Below, one piece after another: positions 10,053 to 18,523 of a DNA stretch of 64,000 nt; position 1 is the first letter of the stretch; the number at the start of each line of letters is the position of its first letter. Below the pieces are notes generated by a model. That model worked only from the letters and a program-made list of their open reading frames with translations. It was not told the origin of the DNA and searched no databases. Origin of the DNA: Frondihabitans sp. PAMC 28766 (GTDB taxonomy: Bacteria > Actinomycetota > Actinomycetes > Actinomycetales > Microbacteriaceae). The stretch lies in NCBI RefSeq assembly GCF_001577365.1, contig NZ_CP014513.1:4154001-4218000 (forward strand), written 5' to 3'. The translations under genes and the position numbers were made by a program.

Positions 10053-10123
10053 CGTGAATTTCGGGTTCACGTGCATGCTTCGTGAATTTCGGGTTCACGT
10101 TCGCTGAGAAGTTCGGGTCTCAC
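10053..10123 (-). promoter_or_regulatory. Three tandem inverted repeats in the leader of the PKD operon
   Basis: Two identical copies of CGTGAATTTCGGGTTCACG (10053-10071 and 10081-10099) form 6-bp arms around a 7-base loop. A third version at 10105-10123 has different arms (TGAGA/TCTCA on the minus strand) around the same CCCGAA loop core. They lie between a TATAGT-like -10 (10136-10141) and the ATG, so they may be RNA hairpins in the 5' leader. A double operator is the alternative. The changed but still pairing arms of copy 3 favour structure. Confidence 0.55.
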
Positions 10124-10135
10124 AGCGATGTCACG

Positions 10136-10180
10136 ACTATAGGTGACCCCTGGACGGGGCACATCCCCCCGAAGGGGGGT
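10136..10180 (-). promoter_or_regulatory. Probable promoter with GC inverted repeats upstream of the PKD operon
   Basis: On the minus strand TATAGT (10141-10136) resembles a -10 box. Upstream are CCCCTGGACGGGG (10147-10159) and CCCCCCGAAGGGGGG (10165-10179), both fitting CCC-N6-GGG. No good -35 is visible, which suggests activator dependence. The second hairpin could instead terminate the gene ending at 10213. Confidence 0.4.
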
Positions 10181-10212
10181 GTACAGACGAGTCCCCCTTG
10201 AGGAGGACCGGG

Positions 10213-10877
10213 TCAGTCGGGGACGTTGCCCGTGAATGCGACGACCGGAGTGCCCGCCCGGTAGTCGAACGAGATGCCCACGTCTTTGCGATCGGCTTTC
10301 GCCAGGGTGAACGTGTAGACGGCCGTGGCGGACTTCCCGGGGGCCACCGAGGTCGGAAACCCGGTCCGGACCGATACGAGTTCGTCGGCCGGCGTCTTAG
10401 CCGCGCCCGAGGTGACGTTGACGACGGCCGTGTCGAGAGCGACCGCCGTCGACCCGTCGTTCGTGACGGTCACATCGAAGCGGATGGCCGGCCCGGAGAT
10501 CTCGCCGATCCCGTTGCCCTTGCCCTCGACGCTCTGGATGTCCGAGACGTGCACGACGACACCGGGCTTCGGCGTCGCAACCGCGTCGAGTGGCACGGTG
10601 CCTCCGCCGGCGTGGTGCGGCGCGGTCGACGCGGGGGCCGACGGCTGCGGGATGGGCCGACTGGGCGCGGGTGCGGGCGTGGCCGACGAGGCGGCGCCCG
10701 AGGGCTTGACGAGCGACGAGCTGCTCGGGTGGGTGCGGTCGCCGAGGGCCGACCCTGCGGGATCACAATGATCAAGAACACGATGATCGCGATCACGACG
10801 ATGGCGCCGACGACAATGGCGACTACGGCAGGGCGGGAGAGCTTTCGCCCGGGTCGATCGGCTTCGTTGTCGGCCAT
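10213..10877 (-). CDS. Membrane-anchored protein with extracellular beta-sandwich-like domain (frameshift near 10757)
   Basis: The N-terminus starts MADNEADRPGRKL at the ATG at 10877, behind AAGGAG, and has one strong TM helix (VVAIVVGAIVVIAIIVFLII). The continuation lies in another frame: a Pro/Ala/Ser linker, then a domain with VVVHVSDIQSVEGKG and FDVTVTNDGSTAVALD, like DUF4352-type extracellular domains. Restoring one G at the CCGCAGGG junction (about 10757) joins them into 221 aa. The start overlaps the polymerase-like gene by 55 bp. Function unknown; probably an outward-facing protein made with the glycan machinery. Confidence 0.65.
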
Positions 10878-12163
10878 TCCGGCTCCTTGACATAGCGGTG
10901 ATGACGGGTTGCTCCGTCTCGGGTGGCCGACACTACCGGCAGCGCGACGAGCCCGATGGCCAACACGATCGACGTGCGGCTCGACAGGAGCGGACCGAAC
11001 GGCAGGAACCAGAGGCTCTGCGCGACGGCGAACAGCATGAGGCCGGTCGCGTGCCGTTCGGCGATGTTCTTGGCGAGGAACCAGACCATGACGACGGCGA
11101 GCAGCAGCGCGTAGGCGAACCCGACGACACCGAAGTGCGCCCACAGGTCGCCGACCACCGAGTGCAGCTCGATGTGGCCGCCGAACATGAAGTTCTCGAC
11201 GTAGCCGTTGTTCGGCGCGTAGCCGATCGACGCCATCCCCGACTTCGCCGTGAGCAGTTGGTCGGGCGTGAGGTTGACACCGAGCCCGAACCCCGCAGGA
11301 TCCTGCCGCATCAGCGCCAGCGTCGCCGCGAGTTCAGGTCGCCCCCCGACGATCAGCGAGCCCGAGGTGTCGATCTGCGCGATCGAGCGCGCCTGCGTCG
11401 CCGCCCCCAGGGCCCCGTCGAGGATGAGCGCCTGACCGGCGTTGTAGACGAGGATCGCGAGGACACCGAGACCGACGATGATGCGTGCGGCCGAGCCTTT
11501 CCTGCCGAATCGCTTGAGCGGCACCTGAGCCGCGAGGATGGCAGCCGCGAGCAGCATCTGACCGAACATCGACCGGAAGTCGTGCGTGGCCGAGTAGGCG
11601 AGGAGCACCAGGAGGACGAGTAGCTCGACCCACCACGAACGGAACCGCTGCGCCAGGGCCAGCGCGACGACGGCGACGGGGAAGGCGAACGAGAATTTCC
11701 AGGGGTTCTCCGAGAACTGCGAGTCGAGCGGCACGATGCCGAGGACGAGCCCGACGCCGAAGACCAGCGCGACCGTTCGCGTGTCGAGCACCGTCCGTGC
11801 CCAGAGCACCACCCCGATCGAGGTGATCAGGTTCAGAAGCAGGAGGAGGTACGAGATCAGCGAGGTACGGTCGACGCCGTTGGTCGACTGATGCGCCAAG
11901 GCCAGCACGAAGCCCGACGCCAGCGTTACGAGGCCCCCGGCCAGGACGAGCCGCATGAGGCGGAACCGCGCGACGGCGGGCACCCACAGCGGCGCCAGGA
12001 TCACCGAGATCACGAGCGAGATCGGCACCTCGTGCGGGAGGGTGACGCGCAGGGGAATGAGGACGACCGCGATGATCGCGATCAGGCGCGAGGCCGTGGC
12101 CGGGACCGCAAGTGAACCGAGTGCTCGCGAGGCCCGCTCGCGCACCAGCACCGTCTCGGTCAT
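10823..12163 (-). CDS. O-antigen polymerase/ligase-like membrane protein
   Basis: 446-aa protein with about 11-12 hydrophobic segments. A large external loop (about 235-330) holds GGRPELAATLALM and GYAPNNGYVENFM, and the last segments follow HSVVGDLWAHFGVVG. This layout, with a long periplasmic-side loop carrying Arg and His, is that of Wzy polymerases and WaaL ligases, which join undecaprenyl-linked repeat units. Sequence alone does not separate polymerase from ligase. It sits next to the Wzx-like/GT operon and is divergent from the beta-helix gene, so polymerase of the same polysaccharide is likely. Confidence 0.72.
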   Translation of the reverse strand: MTETVLVRERASRALGSLAVPATASRLIAIIAVVLIPLRVTLPHEVPISLVISVILAPLWVPAVARFRLMRLVLAGGLVTLASGFVLALAHQSTNGVDRTSLISYLLLLLNLITSIGVVLWARTVLDTRTVALVFGVGLVLGIVPLDSQFSENPWKFSFAFPVAVVALALAQRFRSWWVELLVLLVLLAYSATHDFRSMFGQMLLAAAILAAQVPLKRFGRKGSAARIIVGLGVLAILVYNAGQALILDGALGAATQARSIAQIDTSGSLIVGGRPELAATLALMRQDPAGFGLGVNLTPDQLLTAKSGMASIGYAPNNGYVENFMFGGHIELHSVVGDLWAHFGVVGFAYALLLAVVMVWFLAKNIAERHATGLMLFAVAQSLWFLPFGPLLSSRTSIVLAIGLVALPVVSATRDGATRHHRYVKEPEWPTTKPIDPGESSPALP

Positions 12164-12212
12164 GGCGACAAGACTAGGCGAACGGACGGGCGAACATCTC
12201 CCCCGATCGCGT

Positions 12213-12293
12213 CCCCTCTTCAGGGCGCACCACGACGGGGGCTTGTCTGTCCCCCGTCACATGCCTGACAGTGATGTGGAATCGGTCTATCAT
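12213..12293 (+). promoter_or_regulatory. Sigma70-type promoter and upstream GC repeats of the beta-helix gene
   Basis: CTGACA (12265-12270), a 17-base spacer and TATCAT (12288-12293) form a good promoter with a start near 12300. This argues against start codons at or before 12296. Upstream lie CCC-TCTTCA-GGG (12214-12225) and an 8-bp hairpin GACGGGGG/CCCCCGTC (12234-12241/12251-12258). Confidence 0.55.
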
Positions 12294-12334
12294 GCGTGGT
12301 TACCCCTGAGATTCGTCCCCGACGCACAGAGCAT

Positions 12335-14940
12335 ATGTTCCGGCTCCTCGAAAGATCACGCCCGCGACGAAAAGAGCACCCCTTGGCGCCCTCCCATGCA
12401 CTGCGCAAACGACGCGCCTTCCCGGTCGTTCCGATCCTTGGGCTGGTCGTAGGCATCGTCGTCGCCGGAGTGACTTCGACCCAGGTCGCCCAGGCCGCGC
12501 CGTCGCTGACCGCCAGCGACGCGTTCTCGCGCACAGTCTCGAACGGCTGGGGCTCGGCGACGAAGGGCGGCGCGTACACCGTCGTGGCTGACAAGGCCAC
12601 GAAGCTGTCGGTCTCCTCCGGGCGCGGCCACATCCGGGATCTCGCACGGGGCCGGGCGGTGACGAGCACGCTCAAGTCGGTCTCGGCCGGCGACGTCGAG
12701 ATGCAGGGCACGATGGTGATGCCGGGCAAGGCCCCCATCGTCTACCACGCCTACCAGCTGCGCACCCAGACCAACGGCTCGCTCTATCGGGGGCGCCTCG
12801 ACGTGCTCGCCGGAGGAGACGTCGACCTGACGGTGTCGCGCCTCGACCCGGGCAACAAAGAGGTCACGCTGTCTCGCAAGCTGCTGTCGATCCGGGCCGG
12901 AACGAACACCGCCATCACCTCCGACTTCCAGATCACCGGCACCTCCCCGGTGACGATCAAAGCCCGTGCGTGGCTCGCGGGCGCGGCGCAGCCCTCCTGG
13001 CAGCTGACGACCACCGACTCGTCGGCGCAGCGCATCCGCGCGGCCGGCCACGTCGGGCTGTGGGAGTACTCGAGCGGCTCGAACAGGGCCGCGATCGGCA
13101 CCGACGAGGATGCCATCGTGGTCACGAGCAACCCGACGACCGCCGTCGTGCCGCCGACGCCCCCGGTCACGCCTCCCCCGGTCACGACCCCTCCGGTCAC
13201 CGTGCCTCCGGTGTCGCCTCCGGCCTCCCCGCCGACGTCCAGCGACCGCGGCTCGCTGCCCGTCGGCTCCAGCGACTACCCCGTCCCCGCAGGCGCCGTC
13301 TTCGTCTCGCCGACCGGCAGCGACGCGGCGGCAGGATCGGAGACGTCTCCGCTCAAGACCCTCGGCGCCGCGATCGCGAAGGCGACGCCCGGCTCGACGA
13401 TCGTGCTGCGGGCCGGCGTCTACAACGAGTCCGTGGTCATCCCCGAGTCGAAGCCCTACCTGACGGTCGAGGCCTACCCGCACGAGGCCGTCTGGCTCGA
13501 CGGATCCGTGCCGGTCACGAACTGGACGAAGACGGGCTCGACGTGGACGTCGAGCGGCTGGACCACTTCTTCGCCGACACCCTCGACGGCATCGCCAACA
13601 ACCCGTACTTCGTCGACACCGCGCACTACCCGCTCGCCGCCCAGGCCGACATGGTCTTCTCCGACGGCACCCAGCTGACGCAGGTGGCGGCACCGTCCGC
13701 CGTCGTCCCCGGCACCTTCGCCGTCGACCAGGCGGCGCACACCATCACCGTCGGATCCGACCCGTCGGGCCACGATCTGCGTGCGAGCAACCAGATGCAG
13801 GCCATCTACGCCAAGTCGGTGGGCACGACGCTCGAGGGCTTCGGCGTGCGCCGCTACGCCACCCCCTACAACGTCCGCGGCGCCCTGCGCCTCGGCGGTG
13901 TGGGCGAGACCGCCCGCAACATCGTCATCGAAGACAGCGCCACCACGGGCATGAACTTCGAGGCGGACGACATCACGCTCGACCACCTCACCGTCACGCG
14001 CAGCGGGATGCAGGGACTCGGCGGCAACTCGACCTACGGCACGACGCTCGCGAACAGCGTCGTCAGCTATGCCAACGACGAGCACTTCAACGAGTCGCCG
14101 GTCTCGGGAGGCGTGAAGATCACGAGATCGCGCGACCTCGTGATCAAGAACAACGACTTCGTCGACAATTACAGCTTCGGCCTCTGGCTCGACGAGTCGT
14201 GCCTCGATCCGCACATCACCGACAACACCGTCTCGGGCAATTCGGGCCACGGCGTCGAGGTCGAGATCTCGGCGGGCGCGATCATCGCCGACAATACGGC
14301 GACGTCGAATGGCAAGTCGGGAATCCGCCTGCTCGACACGAGCGACTCGCAGATCTACAACAACTCGATCGGCGACAACGGCGTGTTCGGCGTCCAGCTG
14401 TCGCAGGATTCACGGCGCGAGTCCGACCTGTCCGTGCCCGGCCACGACCCGAGGCAGCCCGAGCCCGACCCCGACTTCACCTGGCTGACCCAGAACGACA
14501 CCGTGGCGAACAACGCGTTCGGCACCGGTGGCCAGTTCCAGGTCTACGCGCTCGACAACTGGACGAACATCCCCGTCGACAACTGGCACCTCGCGATCAC
14601 CGGCAACCTCTTCAACTCGCAGCCGACGTCGTCCCAGCCGACCATGGTCGCGTGGGGCGGCAGCAACAACGTCACGCTCGACCGGTTCAGCACCCCGGGC
14701 GCCCTCGCGAGTGCGAAGGGCCCGTCGTGGAAGAACGGTCAGACGAGCAGTGTCGAGCCGCTCGGCTCGATGTCGAGCGCGCTCGCCCAGGCCGCGTCGA
14801 CTGCCGTGCCCCTCCCGCCGACATCGCAGCGGCCATCGGCCAGCCCGCCGGCACCAAGCACGTCGGCACCTTCTAGGAGCCCGCACCCGTCCGGCGCGCG
14901 TGCGCCTGCCGGCACCGGTGGCCGGCGCCGCCGGCGCTAG
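12335..14940 (+). CDS. Secreted parallel beta-helix protein with N-terminal GWGSA module (frameshift near 13565)
   Basis: After repair the protein is 868 aa. A long basic N-region precedes a signal peptide (FPVVPILGLVVGIVVAGV, cut near AQA-APS). Residues 58-265 form a module (DAFSRTVSNGWGSATKGG) like the C-terminus of the giant PKD protein. A Pro/Thr/Val linker (about 270-300) leads to a right-handed beta-helix: FVSPTGSDAAAGSETSPL, then many NNxF/DN turns. Such helices occur in polysaccharide lyases and epimerases. The frames join if one C is restored in GGACCACTTC (about 13565). The C-terminus is Ser/Pro/Arg-rich. A role in modifying the local exopolysaccharide is inferred; catalytic residues were not identified. 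The ATG at 12335 was chosen because it follows the promoter. Confidence 0.75.
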
Positions 14941-15470
14941 TGCCGCGAGCGAATGGTCGGGGTGCCCTCGATCGCGTCGGACGTCTCGATGAGGGCGCGC
15001 GCCGTGTTCTCGAGCACGGCGGTGAGGTCTCCGGCCGCCACGTCGAATCCTGCCTCGAGGGCCCGGGCGATGGCGTCGTAGTACTGGCCGTACATCGAGC
15101 TGCGCGCGCGCTGCCCCGTGGTGGTGAGCGCGAGCAGCAGGCTGCGGCGGTCGGCGGGGTTCGGCTCGCGCCCGACGAGGCCGGCGCCGACGAGGCGGTC
15201 GGTCATGGCCGTGACGGCGCCCGTCGTGATGTCGAGGTGGGCCGCGAGCGCCTTGGGGGTGAGGTCGGTGACCTCGCCGATGTGCATGAGGGCGTTGAAC
15301 TCGAGCGGGCTGAGGCCGACGGAGGCCGCGAAGACCGAGCGGAGGCGTCGGTGGGCGGCGTCGGCGTCGGCCATCGCCGAGGCGATCTCACGCACGACGG
15401 GGGTGTCGCGGGTGAGGTGGGAAGGCGTGGAGGCGTCGTCGGCGACGACGCCTGATGCAGGGGAGGTCAC
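14937..15470 (-). CDS. MarR-family transcriptional regulator
   Basis: 177-aa winged-helix regulator. The HTH is at about 75-110 (LTPKALAAHLDITTGAVTAM), the wing is DRLVGAGLVGREPNPADRRS, and dimerising helices lie at both ends. It is divergent from the TasA-like operon, with a perfect CCCCACTAGTGGGG palindrome between them, so it is a candidate regulator of that operon (inference). Its stop codon shares the bases CTAG with the stop of the convergent beta-helix gene. Confidence 0.85.
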   Translation of the reverse strand: MTSPASGVVADDASTPSHLTRDTPVVREIASAMADADAAHRRLRSVFAASVGLSPLEFNALMHIGEVTDLTPKALAAHLDITTGAVTAMTDRLVGAGLVGREPNPADRRSLLLALTTTGQRARSSMYGQYYDAIARALEAGFDVAAGDLTAVLENTARALIETSDAIEGTPTIRSRH

Positions 15471-15555
15471 TGGCTGCTCCTAGAGGAGGGACGGAACGGG
15501 AAGGGCGGCATTTCTGCCTGGATCAATATTCGCAGGCGAGGGGCTTTCGGTTTTG

Positions 15556-15569
15556 CCCCACTAGTGGGG
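15556..15569. promoter_or_regulatory. Perfect palindrome CCCCACTAGTGGGG
   Basis: A 14-bp perfect palindrome between the divergent MarR gene and the TasA-like operon. It is either the MarR operator or one of the CCC-N6-GGG sites seen before other secreted-protein genes. Its centre is about 55 bases before a possible start downstream of TAGCTT (15606-15611). Confidence 0.5.
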
Positions 15570-15697
15570 GTTTCAATCGACGGGCAAGTATCCCCATCAT
15601 TGAGTAGCTTCACAAGTGAGCAATCAACTGGCTCCCACAAACCACTCATCAAGAGTCTCACTCGAGACGATTACCACTACGACCAAGGGGTTCACGA

Positions 15698-16351
15698 ATG
15701 TCCAACAACCAGCACGCGGCGAAGGCAAAGCGTCTCCGGTTCGCTCCTCTCGCCATCGCGACCGGTGTCCTCGGGGCCGTCCTCCTCTCCGTCTCGATGT
15801 CCGGCACGCTGTCGGGCTTCGTCGCCAGTATCCAGAACACCTCCAACACGACAGCCTCCGGTGCCCTGACCATGCAGGAGACCAGCTCGGCCACCGGCAC
15901 CGCGGTCACCTGCAACTCGACCGACGGCGGCACGGTCTCCACCAACGCGGCCACCTGCGCGACCATCAACAAGTACGGCGGATCGACCACGATGATCCCC
16001 GGCCAGACGGTCTCGACCGCGATCGCCATCAAGAACACGGGCACCGTCGCGGCCAGCACGTTCGCCCTCGCCGCCGGCACCTGCACCCAGGGCACCAACG
16101 GCGCCCTGAACGGCACCGCCAGCGACCTCTGCACGCAGATGACCGTCGTGATCACCAACACCACCACGTCGACCGCCGTCTTCAGCGGCACGCTGGCCGC
16201 CTTCAAAACGCAGGGCTCCATCCCGCTCGGCGCCGCTGCCCCGGGCGCCAGCACGGCCTTCACCATCGCGGTCACGCTGCCCTCGACCCTCGGCAACACC
16301 TACCAGGGCCTGTCCGTCTCGCAGCCGATGACCTGGACCTACAACAGCTAG
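15698..16351 (+). CDS. TasA/camelysin-like exported protein with SipW-type signal
   Basis: 217-aa protein. The N-terminus KRLRFAPLAIATGVLGAVLL runs into SMSGTLSGFVASIQNTSNTT, the pattern of SipW-dependent signal peptides. The mature part is Thr/Ser/Ala/Asn-rich, predicted beta-sandwich, and has CNST/ATCATI and TCTQG cysteine-containing segments. TasA and camelysin relatives form extracellular fibres or remain bound to the cell surface. The ribosome site AAGGGG lies just before the ATG. The next gene is the matching signal peptidase. Fibre formation is inferred, not shown. Confidence 0.75.
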   Translation: MSNNQHAAKAKRLRFAPLAIATGVLGAVLLSVSMSGTLSGFVASIQNTSNTTASGALTMQETSSATGTAVTCNSTDGGTVSTNAATCATINKYGGSTTMIPGQTVSTAIAIKNTGTVAASTFALAAGTCTQGTNGALNGTASDLCTQMTVVITNTTTSTAVFSGTLAAFKTQGSIPLGAAAPGASTAFTIAVTLPSTLGNTYQGLSVSQPMTWTYNS

Positions 16352-16458
16352 TCCGTCACTGCACCACCCCGTCGGGGCCGGACGACCCGCGGCCCCGCCG
16401 GGAGCAATCGTGAAGCCCCACCCGGCCGAAGCCCCCACCCAGCAAGAGAGTCAGACCC

Positions 16459-17372
16459 ATGATCGACGTCCAGAACCTCGAGGCAGCAGAAGCCGTCTCG
16501 AGCATCGGAGCCACGGCTCCGCTGGCGCCGCAGGCACCCGCCCCCGGGGTCGCCGGGCACCGACCCTCCTGATCTGGGCGGGGGCTCTCGTCGCTGCCGC
16601 CATCGTCGTCGTCGCCCTGCTCTTCCAGGCGCACGGCGGCCGCTGGTTCATCGTCGAGACCCCGTCGATGGGCACCACCGCCCCGGTGGGCACCCTGGTG
16701 CTGACCACACCGGTGAAGGCGCAGGATCTGCACGTCGGCGACATCATCACCTTCCACCCGCCGACGGACGCCAAAGAGGTCTACACCCACCGCATCGTCG
16801 GCATCACCGCCCAGGGCATCCAGACCCGCGGCGACATCAACGGCGCCTCCGACGGCTGGTTCCTCCACCAGCAGGACATCATCGGCCAGACGACGACGAT
16901 CCTCCCGGCCGTCGGCTGGCTCGTGAAGGGCCTGCCGATCCTGATCGTCGGGTTCGCCTTCATCATGTTCACGACGAGCCTCATCCGCACGCCGACGAGG
17001 CGACAGTCCTTCCGCATCCTGGGCTTCTCGATGCTGATGTCGCTGACCGTCTACATCCTGCGACCCTTCGTCGGCCTGGTCGTGCTCACCACCACGCCCG
17101 TGAAGGCCGGGGTCGAGGCGCAGGTCGTCTCGACCGGGATCCTGCCGATCACGGCCACCGCCACCCACGGTACGAGCGTGAACCTCGTCGCCGGCCAGGT
17201 CGGCACCGTCACCGTGCCGGCGCAGGCGGGCATCGGGCACTACTCGATGTCGTCGGCCCTGCACCTGAGCCTGCCCGAGTGGATCGCCTTCTTCGCCATC
17301 TGCGCCATCCCGCTGCTCTGGACCTTCGTGGTCGGGCTGCCCGGCGCCTCCGACGACGGGGACGACGCGTGA
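16459..17372 (+). CDS. sipW: SipW-like (ER-type) signal peptidase I (frameshift near 16555)
   Basis: S26B signal peptidase. The catalytic Ser is in ETPSMGTTAPVGTLVLT. A His replaces the bacterial Lys (YTHRIVGI), as in SipW/Sec11 enzymes. A GDIN motif lies in RGDINGASDGW. TM helices occur before the Ser and in the C-terminal half. A GTG at 16410 gives an Arg-rich N-terminus unlike coding sequence. The ATG at 16459 gives a natural start (MIDVQNLEAAEAV) that joins the catalytic frame if one G is restored in GCCGGGCACC (about 16555), giving 304 aa. It should cleave the TasA-like protein before it and the LamG protein after it, which overlaps by GTGA. Confidence 0.78.
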
Positions 17373-18238
17373 GGCTGGGTCTCCGCCGCCCGATGCTGCG
17401 GCCCCGCACGATCGCAGTCGCCGCCGCAGCTCTCGCCGCCGCGGCGCTCTGCCTCGCTGCCGCGCTCACCCCGGGCTCGTTCTCGGCCTACGTCGCGTCG
17501 GTCAAGAACTCGACCGACACCGCCGCCACCGCTCCGTTCTTCACCTGCGCCGCCGCGCTCGCGAACGACAGGTCGTCGGCTCTCTTCACCCTCCCCCTCA
17601 ACGAGGCCTCCGGGTCGACGACGGCGATCGACACCGACACCGGCACCATGCCCGGCACCTACCGCGGCACCATGACCACGTCGACGACGGCTCACCTCGC
17701 CTGCTCGCGTGACACCGGCGGCGCCTACGTGCTGAACGGCACGACGAGCTACGTCTCGACGTCAGCCCTGCAGTCGTCGCCGGCGACGTTCAGCGAAGAG
17801 GTGTGGTTCAAGACGACGGTCGCCTCGGGGCGCCTCATCGGCTACGGCAACGCGGTCACGGGCGCGTCCAGCACCTACGACCGCCAGGTCTACCTGAACA
17901 CCTCGGGGCAGCTCGTCTTCGGCACCTACAACGGCGGGTTCCAGACCATCGCCAGCTCGGCCGCCTACGACGACGGCGCCTGGCACGACGTCGTCGCGAC
18001 CTTCTCGGCGACGACCGGAATGACGCTCTACGTCGACGGCGCGAAGGTGGCCGGCAACACGGCCTATACGACGGCGCAGACCAACAACGGCTACTGGCGT
18101 GTCGGCTACGACAACCTGAGCGGCTGGCCGGGCACCGGCACGAACTACTTCTTCACCGGCAGCATGCGCTTCGCCTCGGTCTACTCGACCGTGCTCACCA
18201 CGGCGCAGATCACGACCCACTACGCCGCCGGCCGCTGA
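17369..18238 (+). CDS. LamG-domain exported protein with SipW-type signal
   Basis: 289-aa protein. The TM/signal segment is TIAVAAAALAAAALCLAAAL, followed by SFSAYVASVKNSTDTA, the same type of post-helix motif as the TasA-like neighbour. It is therefore a probable substrate of the adjacent signal peptidase. The rest is one LamG/concanavalin domain (about 75-285) with EEVWFKTT, YDRQVYLN, GQLVFGTYNG and YVDGAKVAGN. This domain is clearly related to the two LamG domains of the giant PKD protein. The GTG start overlaps the peptidase stop (GTGA). A ligand-binding fibre tip or matrix component is a reasonable guess. Confidence 0.72.
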   Translation: MRLGLRRPMLRPRTIAVAAAALAAAALCLAAALTPGSFSAYVASVKNSTDTAATAPFFTCAAALANDRSSALFTLPLNEASGSTTAIDTDTGTMPGTYRGTMTTSTTAHLACSRDTGGAYVLNGTTSYVSTSALQSSPATFSEEVWFKTTVASGRLIGYGNAVTGASSTYDRQVYLNTSGQLVFGTYNGGFQTIASSAAYDDGAWHDVVATFSATTGMTLYVDGAKVAGNTAYTTAQTNNGYWRVGYDNLSGWPGTGTNYFFTGSMRFASVYSTVLTTAQITTHYAAGR

Positions 18239-18266
18239 GCCTGGCTGTTGACCCGCTCCGATCCTC

Positions 18267-18321
18267 GAGAGTGCGCAACTCGCCGCTCACGTTCGTGCCG
18301 GGCCGCGATTTGCGCACTCTC
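18267..18321. repeat. 55-bp hairpin repeat, family A
   Basis: Perfect 12-bp ends GAGAGTGCGCAA (18267-18278) and TTGCGCACTCTC (18310-18321) enclose about 31 bases. The interior matches the reverse complement of 22112-22165. It follows the LamG operon and could also act as its terminator. Confidence 0.6.
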
Positions 18322-18381
18322 ACCGTCACACCTCGGCTCCGAGGCCCGCCTGACGTCCAACGCGGCGGCCCCAGAGCCAGC

Positions 18382-18468
18382 GCGTTGGCAAAACCGGACT
18401 TTCTTCCGCACCGAGCCACGGTTACCCGGCCACGCGGGTGCCCGCGCGGGATCTCCGGTTCTACCGAC
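18382..18468. repeat. REPIN-like inverted repeat pair, family B (87 bp)
   Basis: GCGTTGGCAAAACCGGACTT (18382-18401) faces GATCTCCGGTTCTACCGACG (18449-18468). The arms match those of the pairs at 54121-54209 and 54293-54379, with almost identical overall length. It lies between convergent genes. Confidence 0.6.
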
Positions 18469-18523
18469 GGGGCGGCTAGGCCGTGGGCGAGCACGGGGCA
18501 CGCGCCGGGGCCAGCCGGTCGGG

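Noticed and set aside
6810..10085. A 1091-codon plus-strand frame opposite the PKD gene
   Set aside because: Extremely Arg/Gly/Val-rich, no domain, and antisense to a protein with a signal peptide and clear domains; typical high-GC shadow.
10053..10099. CRISPR-like array
   Set aside because: Only two exact copies and one altered copy, with spacers under 10 bases and no cas genes.
13560..13575. Programmed -1 frameshifting in the beta-helix gene and others
   Set aside because: No X-XXY-YYZ slippery heptamer or following structure is evident, and thirteen sites share the same lost-G/C pattern, which fits sequencing error.
16410..16458. GTG start of the signal peptidase at 16410
   Set aside because: The resulting N-terminus is Arg/His/Ser-rich and read out of the natural frame; the ATG at 16459 plus one restored base gives normal codon use.
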